From positions 1-64,000 of the forward strand of contig JAKZHN010000016.1 in the NCBI GenBank assembly GCA_037179335.1: a DNA stretch of 64,000 nucleotides, given 5' to 3'. A program made the translations under genes and the position numbers. The notes beneath the pieces are model-generated. The model did no database searches. It was not told the origin of the DNA and worked only from the letters and a program-made list of their open reading frames with translations. Below, one piece after another: positions 14,335 through 29,070 of the stretch (its first letter is position 1; each line of letters begins with the position of its first letter). This DNA comes from Cyclaneusma minus. Taxonomy: Eukaryota; Ascomycota; Leotiomycetes; Marthamycetales; Marthamycetaceae.

Positions 14335-15128
14335 GCACTTTATAATTTTTAAATAAATTAAATTTCTTTCTTAAGTTTTTAATTTTTTAATTTAATATTT
14401 TCTAAAAGTTAATTTAAATTAATTTAATTTAAATATAAAAAATAATTAAATTTATATTTTTATAATTTAAATATTCTTATTTTTGCTTTTATTTGCTATT
14501 ATATATAATTAAGCGTTTTCTATTTAAATATAAAACTATATCTGATTTTTTATTTTTTTTAAAAAAAATTTGCGCTTTTTTCATATTTGTTTTACTATTA
14601 TTGCAATTTAATTTTAATATTTTTTAATAAATTTGCTTAAAATTATTAAAGCATTTTTAAAGATTTTTGTAAACCAGTTTTTCTTTTTCTTTAATATATA
14701 TTAAATATAAGCTAATTCTTTTTGCTTTTTTATATTTATTTTTAATTATTTATTGTTAATTATTTTTAAAAATTAAAAAATTTGGAAAATATAATTTATA
14801 TATACTATTTTAAAATGCTTTAGTGAATTTCAAAGAATTAATATAAAACTATTATACAATTGGTTTAATTAAAATTTAAATAAAGATTTCAAATAATAAA
14901 TTTGGATTTTTATTTTTTAATAAAAATATATATATATATTTGCTAATTTTCCGATTTTAAAATGCATATTTTTAATAAATAAAAAACCCCAATCTTTTTT
15001 ATTAAAATTTATAATTTTGTATTTTTTCGCATATTGCTTTATATATTTATTAATAAAATTTTCCCAATTTTTGCAACAATATATATTTATTATATTGGTT
15101 TTTTTTTATATCAAATATTTTTATTTAG

Positions 15129-18030
<2,902 letters not shown>

Positions 18031-19699
18031 TTTTTAATTTTTTATAAAAAAATTAATATTAATTTGCGAATAATATTTATATATTATAAAAAAAACATTG
18101 CATTATTATAAAAAAACAATATTGTAGATAATTAAATTATTTAATTTGTTCTTTTATTATTGCAATAATATTATATATAAAACTTTAAAAGCTTATTTAT
18201 TTATTTTATTTGCTTATTTATTTAAAAATAAAATAAAGTATTATATTTATATATCATATAAAATTTATAACAAAAGACTTTTTATCATATATTAATAAAT
18301 ATAAAGCTATAATTAAATATAATAATTTTAAAAATTTCTATAAAATAAATAATTTATTAAAAATAATTTTATTGAAAGTTATATATCAATATTTTTAATT
18401 ATATATATAATTATATAATTTTAATATAATAATTTATTATTATTAAAATAATATTCTATATTTTATTTTAAAATAGCCTATCAATTTGCTATTATAATAA
18501 ATTGGCTTTATATTTTTGCTATATATTTATTATTCTTTTAAATTTTAAAAATAATAATAAACTTTGCTTTAATTATTCCGGCTTGTGAATTTTTATAATT
18601 TAAATAAAATGCAATGTTTTGCTTAAAAATTCGTATTTATAATATATAAATAAACTATATAATATTAATTTGATAATTTGATAATTTTAATTAAAATATA
18701 ATTGCTATATTTGCAAAAACAGCTATATTTAATATATAATTAAAAAAATAGGGAAACTCTTATTTCAATATTAATAACTTTTGTTTGATGATTTAATTTA
18801 TAAAATACAAAATTAGCGAGATTTCTAATTGTTGCAATATATTTAATATCAAAATTATAGAATTTTGATTTTATAGCCTATTTTATTTAATATTTATTGA
18901 ATCTTTTTATATTTATAAAATAGCATAAATTATTATAATTTAAAAATATTTAAATTTTATAATATACGCTTTTAATATATTGCTTTTGATATTAAAATGT
19001 TTTTATAATTGCAAGCAATTTAATATTATATATTTAATATATTAATTTTATATTTATTAGCTTGCGAAATTGAAAGGCAATTAAATACTAATAATATTGT
19101 ATTAAATTATTTAAATCTTTAAATTGATTTAAAAATTTTAATATTCCAAATTTAAAAGCATTGTATATAATTTGCAAATGCTTTATAAAATTAAAATATT
19201 GCAATATTGCCTTTTTTGCAAATATATTTTCAATACATTAAAAAGTTTTTTGTATTTTTAAAAGCCGTTTAAATAAGCCTTTTTTTTGCTATTTATATTG
19301 CTAATAAATAAATAGATTATAGGCAGTATAATTTTATTATATTTTAAAATAAATTGCTTATAAAAATTAATTCGTTTTAAAAGTAATTGCAATTTTATAC
19401 ATATAATTAATATAAGCTATTTTTAAATAGCGCGTATTATTTTTAATTATATATATATATATCATGTTTTATTATTATAAAATTTTAGAATAAAATCTTA
19501 TTTATTTTAAATTTGTATTTGCTTTTTTTTTATAAAAAAATGATTTTATAGTTTTTTAAATATACCTTTTATATATTTATTATATATATATATATATATA
19601 TTAAATATTATATTTATATAAATTTAAAATATAGCTAATATATTTGCCAATTTAAATAATATTATTAAATATTTAAAATAGCTATATTTTATACAAAAT

Positions 19700-20050
19700 A
19701 CTATTTTTTATTTATTTTAATTTTGTATACAAATTTTATAATATATGTTTTTAAAATTTAATTTAATACAAATTTTGGCTTTTTTCAATTTAATTAAAAA
19801 TTTATTAATTAAAAAAGATAAATAGCGATTTTCAATAATAATATTATTTGAATTTTCATAATTAATATATAAACGCAAATTATTTTTTCTCTTAATATAA
19901 ATAATATAAAAAATTCTACTAGGCTTTTTAATTTGCAAATTCAATTTTTTACTAATATATTATTAAAATACTTTTTTAATATAATTAGCTGCTTTTTAAA
20001 TAATTTATAAATAAATGAATAAAATAAATTCATTTTAATTTTTATAATAT
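19700..20050 (-). pseudogene. Ty3/gypsy reverse transcriptase relic, copy 2
   Basis: The minus-strand frame 19,717-19,944 stays open and reads KRKNNLRLYINYENSNN, then ENRYLSFLINKFLIKL, then ICIKLNFKNIYYKI, the same RT motifs in the same order as in copy 1. Short open stretch only; stops resume on either side. Confidence 0.8.
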
Positions 20051-22273
20051 AATTTCAATTAAATTATATAAATTTTCCATTGATTTTCTTTCTATTAAAA
20101 ATATTGTTAAAATAATTTAATATTTTAATGTTTTGCATTTTAATCTTTAATTTTAATTTTAATTTCAATTTTGCCGTATATGTTTCGCAAATATTTTTAA
20201 TATTTGGCAATTTATAATCTTGAAAATATATTAAAATCTAATATTATTTTGCCAAAATTCTAATTTTTTGCCCAATATATATATAATAAAATTTTATTTC
20301 AATTTGCAGTATTTTTTATAAAAAATAGCTTTTTATTCAGTTTGCTAAATACTATTTCGTATAATCTAATATTATATTCTTATTTTTTTCATATAAAACA
20401 TTTTATATATAATAATATTTTATTTATTATACTTAGAATATAAACTATTGCATTTAATTTTTTTAATTTGTTTAATCTTTTTTTAAATAATAAGTTTTTA
20501 TTTAATTTGGCATTTATAAGTAAAATTGGCTTTAGCCCAATTATAATATTTATTATTTATTTATTTAAATTAAAGCATATTTAAAAGCAAATTATATAAA
20601 TACGCAAATATTTTATATATTTTAATGCTTTGAGGTTTTGTATAATTTTTATTATTAAAAATTCTAATAAAAAATTTATAATATTATTTTATTTTTATTA
20701 TATTTTTATTAAAAAAGCAAATTTTAATAATATAAAGTTTTTATCTAATTTATTATTAATAAAAATAAAAATAGAAATTATATTTTAAATATTAATTGCA
20801 ATTAAGCAATTAATTATTATATGCTTTTGCTTTATGAAAAGCTTGTTAAATTAAGCAATTCTTAGCAATTCTTTCAAATTATTATATTTATACTTATAAT
20901 TTATAAAATTAAAGGTTTTATTTGCAACTTTTGCAAAAGAGTTTTAGTTATATTTATTTTAATTATAATTAAAGCTATTTTTATATAATTGGTTTTTTTT
21001 CCTCTATAGCCGTTAAAGCTATTACTATTTAAAATATATATTCTATTGCTGGATTATTTATATTTATAGGCTTTATAGTTTTGTTTTTCTTCTTTTATAA
21101 ATGCAATTAAATAGGCTATAATTATTAAAATTATAATCAAATTATAAAAAAAACCCAATATTAATATTAATTATACTATTGGCTTTTATTTTAATGATAG
21201 CTATTTGTTTTATTTTTGTAATGAGACTAATATTAAATTGCTATATTATTATTTAAAATATTATATAAATATTATAATTTATTATAATTATTATAATGCT
21301 TTCTTAAATTATTTATATTAAATATACTTTAAATTTTAAATTTTAAATTAAACTTATTTTTATATTTAATATTTTCAATTATATTGAATATATATTATAT
21401 ATTAAATTATAATTTGTTTTATAAAAGTTTTTCCAGTTTATAATTTAGTTAATAATTTGGTTAATAATATTACTATATAATATATACGCAATTTTTAAAT
21501 ACAATTAAAATACAATAAATATAAATTATGTTATTTTTTAAAGAAAAATAATATATTAAAATAATTTTATAAATAAATAAATTATTTATAATATTTATAT
21601 ATATATATTATATATAATATAGCTTAATATTTAATATATAAAAATGTTTGGGCATATAAGTTTTTTTGGCAATTAATTACTTATTATTGGAATTTAAACC
21701 AATTAGGCTATATTTGCAAATAAAATTCGCAATTTTAATTTATAATTTCGCACGTTTTTAGAAAAACAAAATTATTAAATAGCTGCAGAATTATTGAAAT
21801 TTAAATTAATTTAGCTTTAAATTAAATTTAAACTAAAAACAAAAGCGGAAATTTAATTAATTTCGCCTTTGCGGAATATGCCCGTATTTTCGGCAAGGGC
21901 GTTTTAATTTTACATTTGCCTAAATTAATTTATATTAATAAATTGGCTATTTAATTTAAAACGGCTATTGGGTAATTTTTAATCTAAAATTGAAAAGCTT
22001 TTAAATTGTTTTTAATTATTAATATTAATAGCGCTTTTATTAATATTATTAATAAATATATTATTGCTTTTATTAAATACAATTTTTTCATTTAATATAT
22101 AAATTTTGCCGGCATTACTGCTAATATTATTTTTTTAAAATTAAGCGAAATTGGTTTTTAAAGCTTTTAATAAAATTTTCGCAAATAAAATTATTATTAA
22201 GTTTGCAATTGGCAAATTAAATAATTATTATTTTGCCAGATTATTGCTTTTTAAAATAAAAGCGGCTATGTTA

Positions 22274-22497
22274 TTATAATAGTTGAAAATAAATTAATAA
22301 ATAAAAATAAATTATATATATTTTCTGATCATAAAAAATAATTATTGCTTTTTTTAAATAAAAATAGCAGCATTTAAATATTATACGCTAAAAGTCTCGC
22401 TTAGCTTTTTTAATAAGCAATATTTACTCTTTATTCATTTTTAGCGCACGTGCCTCGTGGGGTGCCCGCAGGGCGCCCTCCTCGACCCCGTGTAACA
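22274..22497 (+). repeat. LTR-like repeat family 1, best preserved 3' end
   Basis: Runs from TTATTATAATAGTTGAAAAT to GACCCCGTGTAACA. The last 60 bases (CGCACGTGCCTCGTGGGGTG, CCCGCAGGGCGCCC) are almost free of RIP and give the best view of the original LTR end. This would be the 5' LTR of gypsy copy 2. Confidence 0.7.
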
Positions 22498-22534
22498 CAA
22501 GGCTTTATTAATTTAAGTTTTATATTAATTATTC

Positions 22535-22735
22535 GTTCCTATAAAATTAGGGTAATGCGCGCGCGGGGGTGATAAACAGGTTGTATTGGCTATAGAGAGG
22601 GAAAGGTAGCTGGAGGGCCGCCGGGGAGCTATGGGGGTGGTCCCCATGGCTGGCGCTAAGCTGTGCTAGCGCCCCGGGCATGGGGCTCGTGCCAGGCACG
22701 TGACACGCGCCCGTGGCCTTAGGCAGGGATCCATA
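22535..22735 (+). repeat. GC-rich dispersed repeat R1, least mutated copy
   Basis: Block starting CGTTCCTATAAAATTAGGGT and ending GCCCGTGGCCTTAGGCA, about 60% GC in an AT desert. Two more copies in the same orientation lie at 25.51 and 38.49 kb. Compared with them this copy keeps C and G where they have T and A (GGTCCCCATGGCTGGCGC against TTTCTATAGCTGGCGC). It has no reading frame of note. It could be a solo LTR or a short non-autonomous element. Confidence 0.85.
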
Positions 22736-22739
22736 TATT

Positions 22740-24835
22740 AATTTTGCAAATATTTAATTATACTATTATTTTGGGCTTAAAAAAGGGCATAATTTAAAAG
22801 GGAAATAAAATACTATTTATTTTAATTTTAATTTGCAAATTTAATATTATTAATATTTGGACCGAGTTAAAGCCAATTATATATGCATTTTTAGCTACAA
22901 TTTTATTAAAAAAGAATTTTAACCGCTAATATAAACGGTTAGGCTATATAAGCAAAAGTAACATCCGTAAATTTTTAAAATTATTTATTAATATTAAAAT
23001 AGCATTATTACGATACTTTAGGCCTTTTCGGGCCGTAGCACGGGCCGTAGTATTAGCTATATAATATCGATTAGCTAGTGCGGCTTTTTAAAAGCCGCAT
23101 AAATATTATTTAGAAATAAACATATTTGCTATTTCAAATTATTTATAATTTGTATTTTAAAAAATATAAGCCCGGCATAGCTTTGAAAATGCTATTAATT
23201 AATTAATTGTCAAATCTTTAATTAGCGCCCGATAATAAAAAAACAATAAAAATTTAAAAAGCCTTTTTTAATATTAAACCGGAGCAATTACTCTATTATT
23301 AAATGCCTATTTTATTAAAGCATATTAAATCTTTTTTGCAAACGCTATACCCGTTTTTTTAGCAAATGCTTGCTTATTAAAAATTATTTATTTCGTTATT
23401 AAATATGCCCAATAATTGCAAATACTATACCCGCCAATCCTTTAATTTATACGAATATTATATCCGCCAAATTCTTATTAATTTTGCAAACACTATATTC
23501 ACCCTTGCAATTTCTATTAAATATTTACTTATAGAAAAAACATACTTTTAATAAAATGCAAAAATTTAAACAAAGCCTTTTTTATTTTATAATAATAAAA
23601 TAATTCTATTGCGAATCCTATTATCCAAAAATTCTTTCACTATATTACCAAAATTCAATTGCTATTTTATAAAGGTATGCCAAATTACTATCAAGCCAGC
23701 AAATTGTTAAACCGTTTAAACTATTAATTCCGGACCGTTAAAACTATGCGCCAACCAGACAACTAGTTATTTTTAATCTTCTTTACTTTAAATCCGCATA
23801 ATTCATTCCTATAAAAAACAAATTATTTGTATAAAAGGCATTTAGCACATTTAATTTCAAAATCCCAAAGCTGGCAATTATTTGCTATTTAAATTTAAAT
23901 AATATATATTATATAAAAAACAGTTTATTTATATAAAAAGCATTTAATTATTAATTTAATTAAACTAATACCTAATTATTCACTCCAAATATAAAATACA
24001 ATAATAAATTCCTTTTTCTTTAAATAAAAAAAAGCTTGCACTTTATTGCAATAAAGCTAATATTTTACTACTCCGAACCCTTTAAACTAGCACTTTAATT
24101 GCCAATTTCAAATAAAAACTAATTATTAATTCCCTTTTAAATTTAAAATTTAAAACTTGCATTTTATTATTGCAAATTGGCATTTTATTGCTTATATATA
24201 TATAATTGGACTAATATATATAAAAAGCAATATACAAATAATATATCAAAAGTATACTAATTGCATTTGAATATTTATATTTAATTTTGATTTTAAATTA
24301 TATTTAATTTTAAATTGTAATTGACTGTTTTATTTGCAAATTTTAAAATTTTTAGCTAAGCTATAAATTGGCCAATTAAAAGTCTAAAATTAATTTAATT
24401 TAAAGCATTTGTTAAGCTAATCCTTATTGCTATTAGCCTATTAATTATATACCAATTTAAATTTAATTTCAAATTCTGTATTTAATATTAATTAATTCAA
24501 TTCGGCTCATTTTTTGCTTTTATGCTTATTTTTATTTATAGCCTATTAATTACCAATTATTAATTTTCTTTTAGCTTTTAATATCCTGCCGAATTTACTT
24601 TTATCCCAAAATTTCAACGGCTTTAAATGTTTTTGCCAATTTAATTTAATTCCTTTTCCGGCCCAATTAAATTTCTTACTCCCATTATTACATTTGCCTA
24701 CCAATTCCTAACTATACCAGTTGCTTTTTTTTATACTCGCGCCCAATTATTTTTCTATTTTGCTAATTTCATCTCCTATGTTTTTCTATTCGCTATTATA
24801 TTATAAAAAAACTATTGTTCTATAGGAAAATATTT
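22740..24835. other. AT-rich degenerate DNA, no gene seen
   Basis: Holds the LTR-like family 2 copy at about 23,008-23,165 and otherwise AT-rich DNA without open frames. No protein motif recognised on either strand. Confidence 0.5.
23008..23165 (+). repeat. LTR-like repeat family 2, copy 1
   Basis: TTACGATACTTTAGGCC, a short GGGCCGTAGCACGGGCCGTAG stretch, GTGCGGCTTTTTAAAAGCCG and a tail TATAATTTGTATTTTAAAAA. The same order of landmarks occurs at 39,885-40,045 in the same orientation. The core GCGGCTTTTTAAAAGCCGC is a near-perfect palindrome. Confidence 0.7.
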
Positions 24836-24837
24836 AT

Positions 24838-25001
24838 TTGCAAGGAAATTATTGCCTTGCGAAAAAGAGCCCACTGCTTGCCATGCGTTTAGGCGGCCGA
24901 GGCTCGCCCCAAAATCAGCAGCTAGCGCTACATCTTCTGAACCGGCAGTGTCGCCAGGCCTGGAACAGCCTGACAGTCTCGAATCCAACGGGCAACGGAT
25001 C
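24838..25001 (-). other. Unmutated GC-rich patch joined to 18S fragment
   Basis: About 160 bp of balanced composition with none of the TA excess of its surroundings. On the minus strand it follows directly after the 18S homology, at GGGTAA, and does not continue the 18S sequence. It holds a strong hairpin (CAGGC ... GCCTG, with TGTC/GACA below it) and a GGTTCAGAAGATGTAGC segment. A group I intron or a rearrangement joint are both possible; I could not confirm an intron core. Short ORFs here are not supported as genes. Confidence 0.45.
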
Positions 25002-25188
25002 TTACCCGTTGAAACCATGTTAGTCCACTACACTAATATCGAAAGTTGATAGGGCAGAAATTTGAATGAACCATCGCCGGCACAAGGCCATGCGATTCGT
25101 TTAGTTATTATAAATCACCAAAAAGCCCCGAAGGGCATTAGTTTTTTATCTAATAAATACAAACCTTTCGAAATCGAGGCTTAAAACT
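25002..25188 (-). rRNA. Partial 18S rRNA gene fragment (pseudogene)
   Basis: The minus strand reads, in order, CCTCGATTTCGAAAGG, TGTATTTATTAGATAAAAAA, AACGAATCGCATGGCC, TTGTGCCGGCGATGGTTCAT, AATTTCTGCCCTATCAACTT and CATGGTTTCAACGGGTAA. These are successive segments of the 5' third of fungal small-subunit rRNA, roughly residues 220-400. A few C/T and G/A changes fit light RIP; others (the ATTAGTGTAGTGGACTAAC stretch replacing the usual GGTAGGATAGTGG-CTACC) do not. Only about 190 bp survives, so it is not a working gene. Confidence 0.9.
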
Positions 25189-25512
25189 ATTATTTTTTAA
25201 AAAAATATTAAATGGCGAAAAAAATGCCTCCTAATTTAATTGTCCCCGTTTTATTATATGCCAATTATTATAGTATAGTATATCCGGTATAGCACAAAAT
25301 ACGCCAATTCCTATACCGGGTATTGCGCAGCTAACTTTTAATTTTTAATTTTTGCCGGCGCTTATTGCTATTATATTATAGGAAAGCCATTTATATTTAA
25401 AAAAGCGTTATTCATTTAAAGCTTTAAATTAAATATTACTTTCGATTCGAAATTTTTATTTAATTCCTTTCCTATTTACTAAATTTCACTATTATTCCTT
25501 ATTGTTTCTATA

Positions 25513-25735
25513 TATTCGTTTTTATAAAATTAGGGTAATGCGCGCGGGGGTAATAAACAGGTTATATTGGCTAAAAAAAAGGGTAGCTAAAGGGCCGCCG
25601 GAAAGCTATAAATAATTTCTATAGCTGGCGCTAAATTAGTGCTAGCGCCCCGGGTATAAAGCCCGGGCATAGGCTTGCGCCCCGGACACAGGGTATATAA
25701 TACGTATTTGTAGCTTTAGATAGCGATTTATATAT
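25513..25735 (+). repeat. GC-rich dispersed repeat R1, copy 2
   Basis: Starts CGTTTTTATAAAATTAGGGT, keeps AGGGCCGCCGG and GTGCTAGCGCCCCGGG, but many C and G positions of the 22.5 kb copy are now T and A. Intermediate RIP level. Confidence 0.85.
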
Positions 25736-27314
25736 TGGAAATTTTTCAAATTATAATAAAAAACTCTTTAATAAATTGCTAATTAAAAGCCAGTTTTTTT
25801 TTGATTAATTTATTTAAAAATAAAATATCAAAATTATTATGCTATAAATGAATCTTTTTAATTTACAATTCCATTTTTTTTCTTATTTCTTTTTTCCGTT
25901 TTAATAATAAGCTTATTTATAAAGACCAATATTTTTAAAGCCTTATTAAATAAAGCCTTAATTATAAAGTCCGCTTAATTATTATAGCCGTTAATTTATT
26001 TAATTTTCTAAAGTTTTTAACGCTTATAGCTTTAATAAAAATAAAAAATATTTATTATAAGTTTTCTTTTAATTGTAATACCCAACTTAATTAGGCATTT
26101 ATATAAACAAGAATTATATAAATAATTATAAAAATATTAAATATTTTAAATTTTAAAATATTTTTTTTAAATATAATAACTATAGCATAGCTAATATTTA
26201 CTTTTCAAATTATGGCTAAAATCTTTAAAGCTAGCATTAAATAAATAATACGCTTAAATTTGATATTAAATTAATAAATCAGGTTTTTCTTAATTTTAAA
26301 AATACCGTTAATTTTATTTATAAATTTATTCGCTAATATAATAATATATCTAATTAAAAAAAAGATTTTTATTTTTCGCAAATAATCCATTTATAAAAAC
26401 CAGAAATTTAAAGGTATTTAAATTTAAAGCAATATATATCAATTTCTTATTCAAATAATTAAGCTATTAAATATAAATTTTATTTAATGCCTTAATATTT
26501 TTAAATATAAATTTTTAGTATTAAACTGCAATAAATAATTTATAAGAGGCTTTAAATTGGCAATTTTAAACAATATAGCCGCTTATGGCTTTTTTATTAA
26601 TATATTTAGTTTTTATAATTAAGAATTTAATATTTACCAGCTTTAAATTTTTGCTTTAATTCTTTTAAATAAAAATTATTAAATCGTCCTTTTAAAATAT
26701 AACAATTAAATCATTAAAAATAATTAAATTTCAAATTTTTAATATAATTTTAGGCTTTGCTTTAAAACCAGCTTTTTAAAGCTTAAATCTCTTTAATTTA
26801 AATTATTTAATATTGGCCAATTATTTAATATCAGCCAATTATAAAATATTATTATTTTAAAAAGCTATTATTGTAAAATATTTATTAAAAATAAAAATTA
26901 TAAAATAAAAATTATAAATAAAGACTTTTATAAAAAGAAATTAATATAGTAAACTAAATAAATAATGAACCAATATAATCCAATTTTAGCTATATTATAT
27001 AATGGCTTTTTAAATTTTATAATTAAATTTTTTAAATATTTAGCAATTATGTTTTTAGGCAATTGGCAGTAAATATTTTGATTTGAAAAATTAAAAAATT
27101 AAATATAGGCCTAAATAATATTCCAAAACTATAATTTATAAATTTTATTATTATATAAATTTTGAATAATAAATAGAAATAGGCCAAAATATAGCATTAG
27201 CTATTGGCTTGATTTTTAAATTATAGGAAATTAAATAAAAATTTATTTTTTGCCAGCATTGCTATAGCCTTAAATAACCAATTTTAATTTCTTATAAAAA
27301 TGATTATTTTGCCT

Positions 27315-27500
27315 TTAATTTTTTCATTTTTTTAATTTTTTTCATTTTTTTCATTTTTTTAATTTTTTTAATTTTTTTAATTTTTTTCATTTTTTTCATT
27401 TTTTTCATTTTTTTCATTTTTTTCATTTTTTTCATTTTTTTCATTTTTTTCATTTTTTTCATTTTTTTATATTTTTTTAATTTTTTTAATTTTTTTTTAA
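27315..27500. repeat. 9 bp tandem repeat (CATTTTTTT)n
   Basis: About 20 consecutive units of CATTTTTTT and the variant AATTTTTTT. A and C alternate at the variable position, possibly from C/T-type change followed by copying. Confidence 0.95.
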
Positions 27501-28639
27501 TTTAAGTTTTTAAAATAGTGAAATTGGCTTAAATAAATTTAAATATACCAGTATTTAAAAATCAAAGAATTTCAATTTTATTAAACTTTTAAAATAGCTA
27601 ATTAAAAATATTTTTTTTTAAAAAGAAAAATAGCTAAATCTATTTTTTTAATGGTTATAAGTGCTTTAAATCCTTTTATTCCGTTTTTTATAATATACAT
27701 AAAAGCATTCGCAATTATTTGGTTAATTTCTTTATTAAATAAGCGTTATTTTTTGGGTTTTCTACGCTTTTTGGATAATTGAATTTGTTTTTAGCAGAAA
27801 TCAGCTTTAGCGAATATCTTTTTAGGCGTTTATAAAATTGCTTCGCAAATTGCTTAATTTCCAAAACGTCCGGATTATTTTTAAAAGCTTTTTCCGCTTT
27901 ATTTTTATTTTTCTAATTAGAAAAATTTTAAATAATTTAATTCTTAATAATTTCAAAAATAATTGATTTAATAAATTCTGAAAAATCAGCTGCTTTTGGA
28001 AAAGCTATTTTAATTAATTTCAAAAATTTAAAATTATTATTAATTCCTTTTAAAGCAATTGCTAATTTTAAATTAATTTTAAAATTATTAAATACTAAAA
28101 GACTCTTAATAATATTGATTTAAATATTTTTAAACCTTTAAATATTTCTAAAATACAATTATAAGCATTTTTTAAAACGCTTAAGTAGGCTAATCGAGCT
28201 ATTGTTCTTTTTATATATATTAGAATTTTAAAATCCAAAAGTAAATTCAATATAGCTAATATATTAAGGCTATTTTTAATATATAAACCTTTTTAAATTA
28301 ATTTTTTAATATAGATTTTTAAATTTTCTTAATGGCTTTATAAATAGCTTAGGCTTTTTTAATTATAAAAAAATAGGAAATTCTAAATAATTTTTAAATA
28401 AACTTTATATATCAAAAGAATAAATACCAATTTGTTAAAGCCGGCAATATTATTTAAAGCTTCAATAGCTATTTACAAAATAAATTTAAAAGTGCTTTTT
28501 TTAAATTTAGCCTTTATAATAATATAAGCTTTTTCCAATTTTTTTTTTTTTTTTTCACTTTGCCAATATTATAATAGGCTTTAATTAAAATCTTATTATA
28601 GCAAATTTTTAATAATTTAGCATTTTATTCAAACTTTTT

Positions 28640-29070
28640 TAAAAACGGCTTTATTTTTAATATTATAGCAAATAATATTTAATAATATTTGATATATATT
28701 AATCCATATTAATATAATTGCTTTTTAAATATTTTTTAATTTTATAAATTTAAAAACTTTAGCGGCATTATAGAAAATACTATTATTAATAATATAAAGG
28801 GTTTTATATCCCTTAATCCAAATTATATTTATAGTAATTAAATAATTAAATTTTATTTTAATTTTAATTTTAAATTTAAATCATTTTAGGAATTTGCTAT
28901 TTACCAGGTATTAATTGCAATATTTAATTAATGTTTTAAAAGTTTTAAAATTAAACTGGTATTTAGCTTTTTGCAAAAGCTTAATAAGCTTTTTGGTAAT
29001 TGGATGGCCAAACCTTTTATACAATTAACGAAATTTAAATTTATTTAAATAACATCAAATAATATTTATT
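28640..29070 (-). pseudogene. Ty1/copia integrase relic
   Basis: Minus-strand frames read, across stops, a series matching fungal copia integrases: a GHP-type segment (ITKKLIKLLQKAKYQFNFKT), KTLIKYCN, a FKFKIKIKIKFNY stretch (for GRFKF-IRDD--FNY), then IIWIKGYKTLYIIN (for DIMYI-GKPVLHVVD) and ILIWINIYQ (for CWIDVY). The order is right and most changes are those expected from RIP. The catalytic Asp and Glu codons are mutated or not clear. Confidence 0.65.

Noticed and set aside
24812..25049. Three overlapping ORFs of 61-68 codons
   Set aside because: They overlap the 18S rDNA fragment and its GC-rich neighbour; open frames here follow from composition and not coding.
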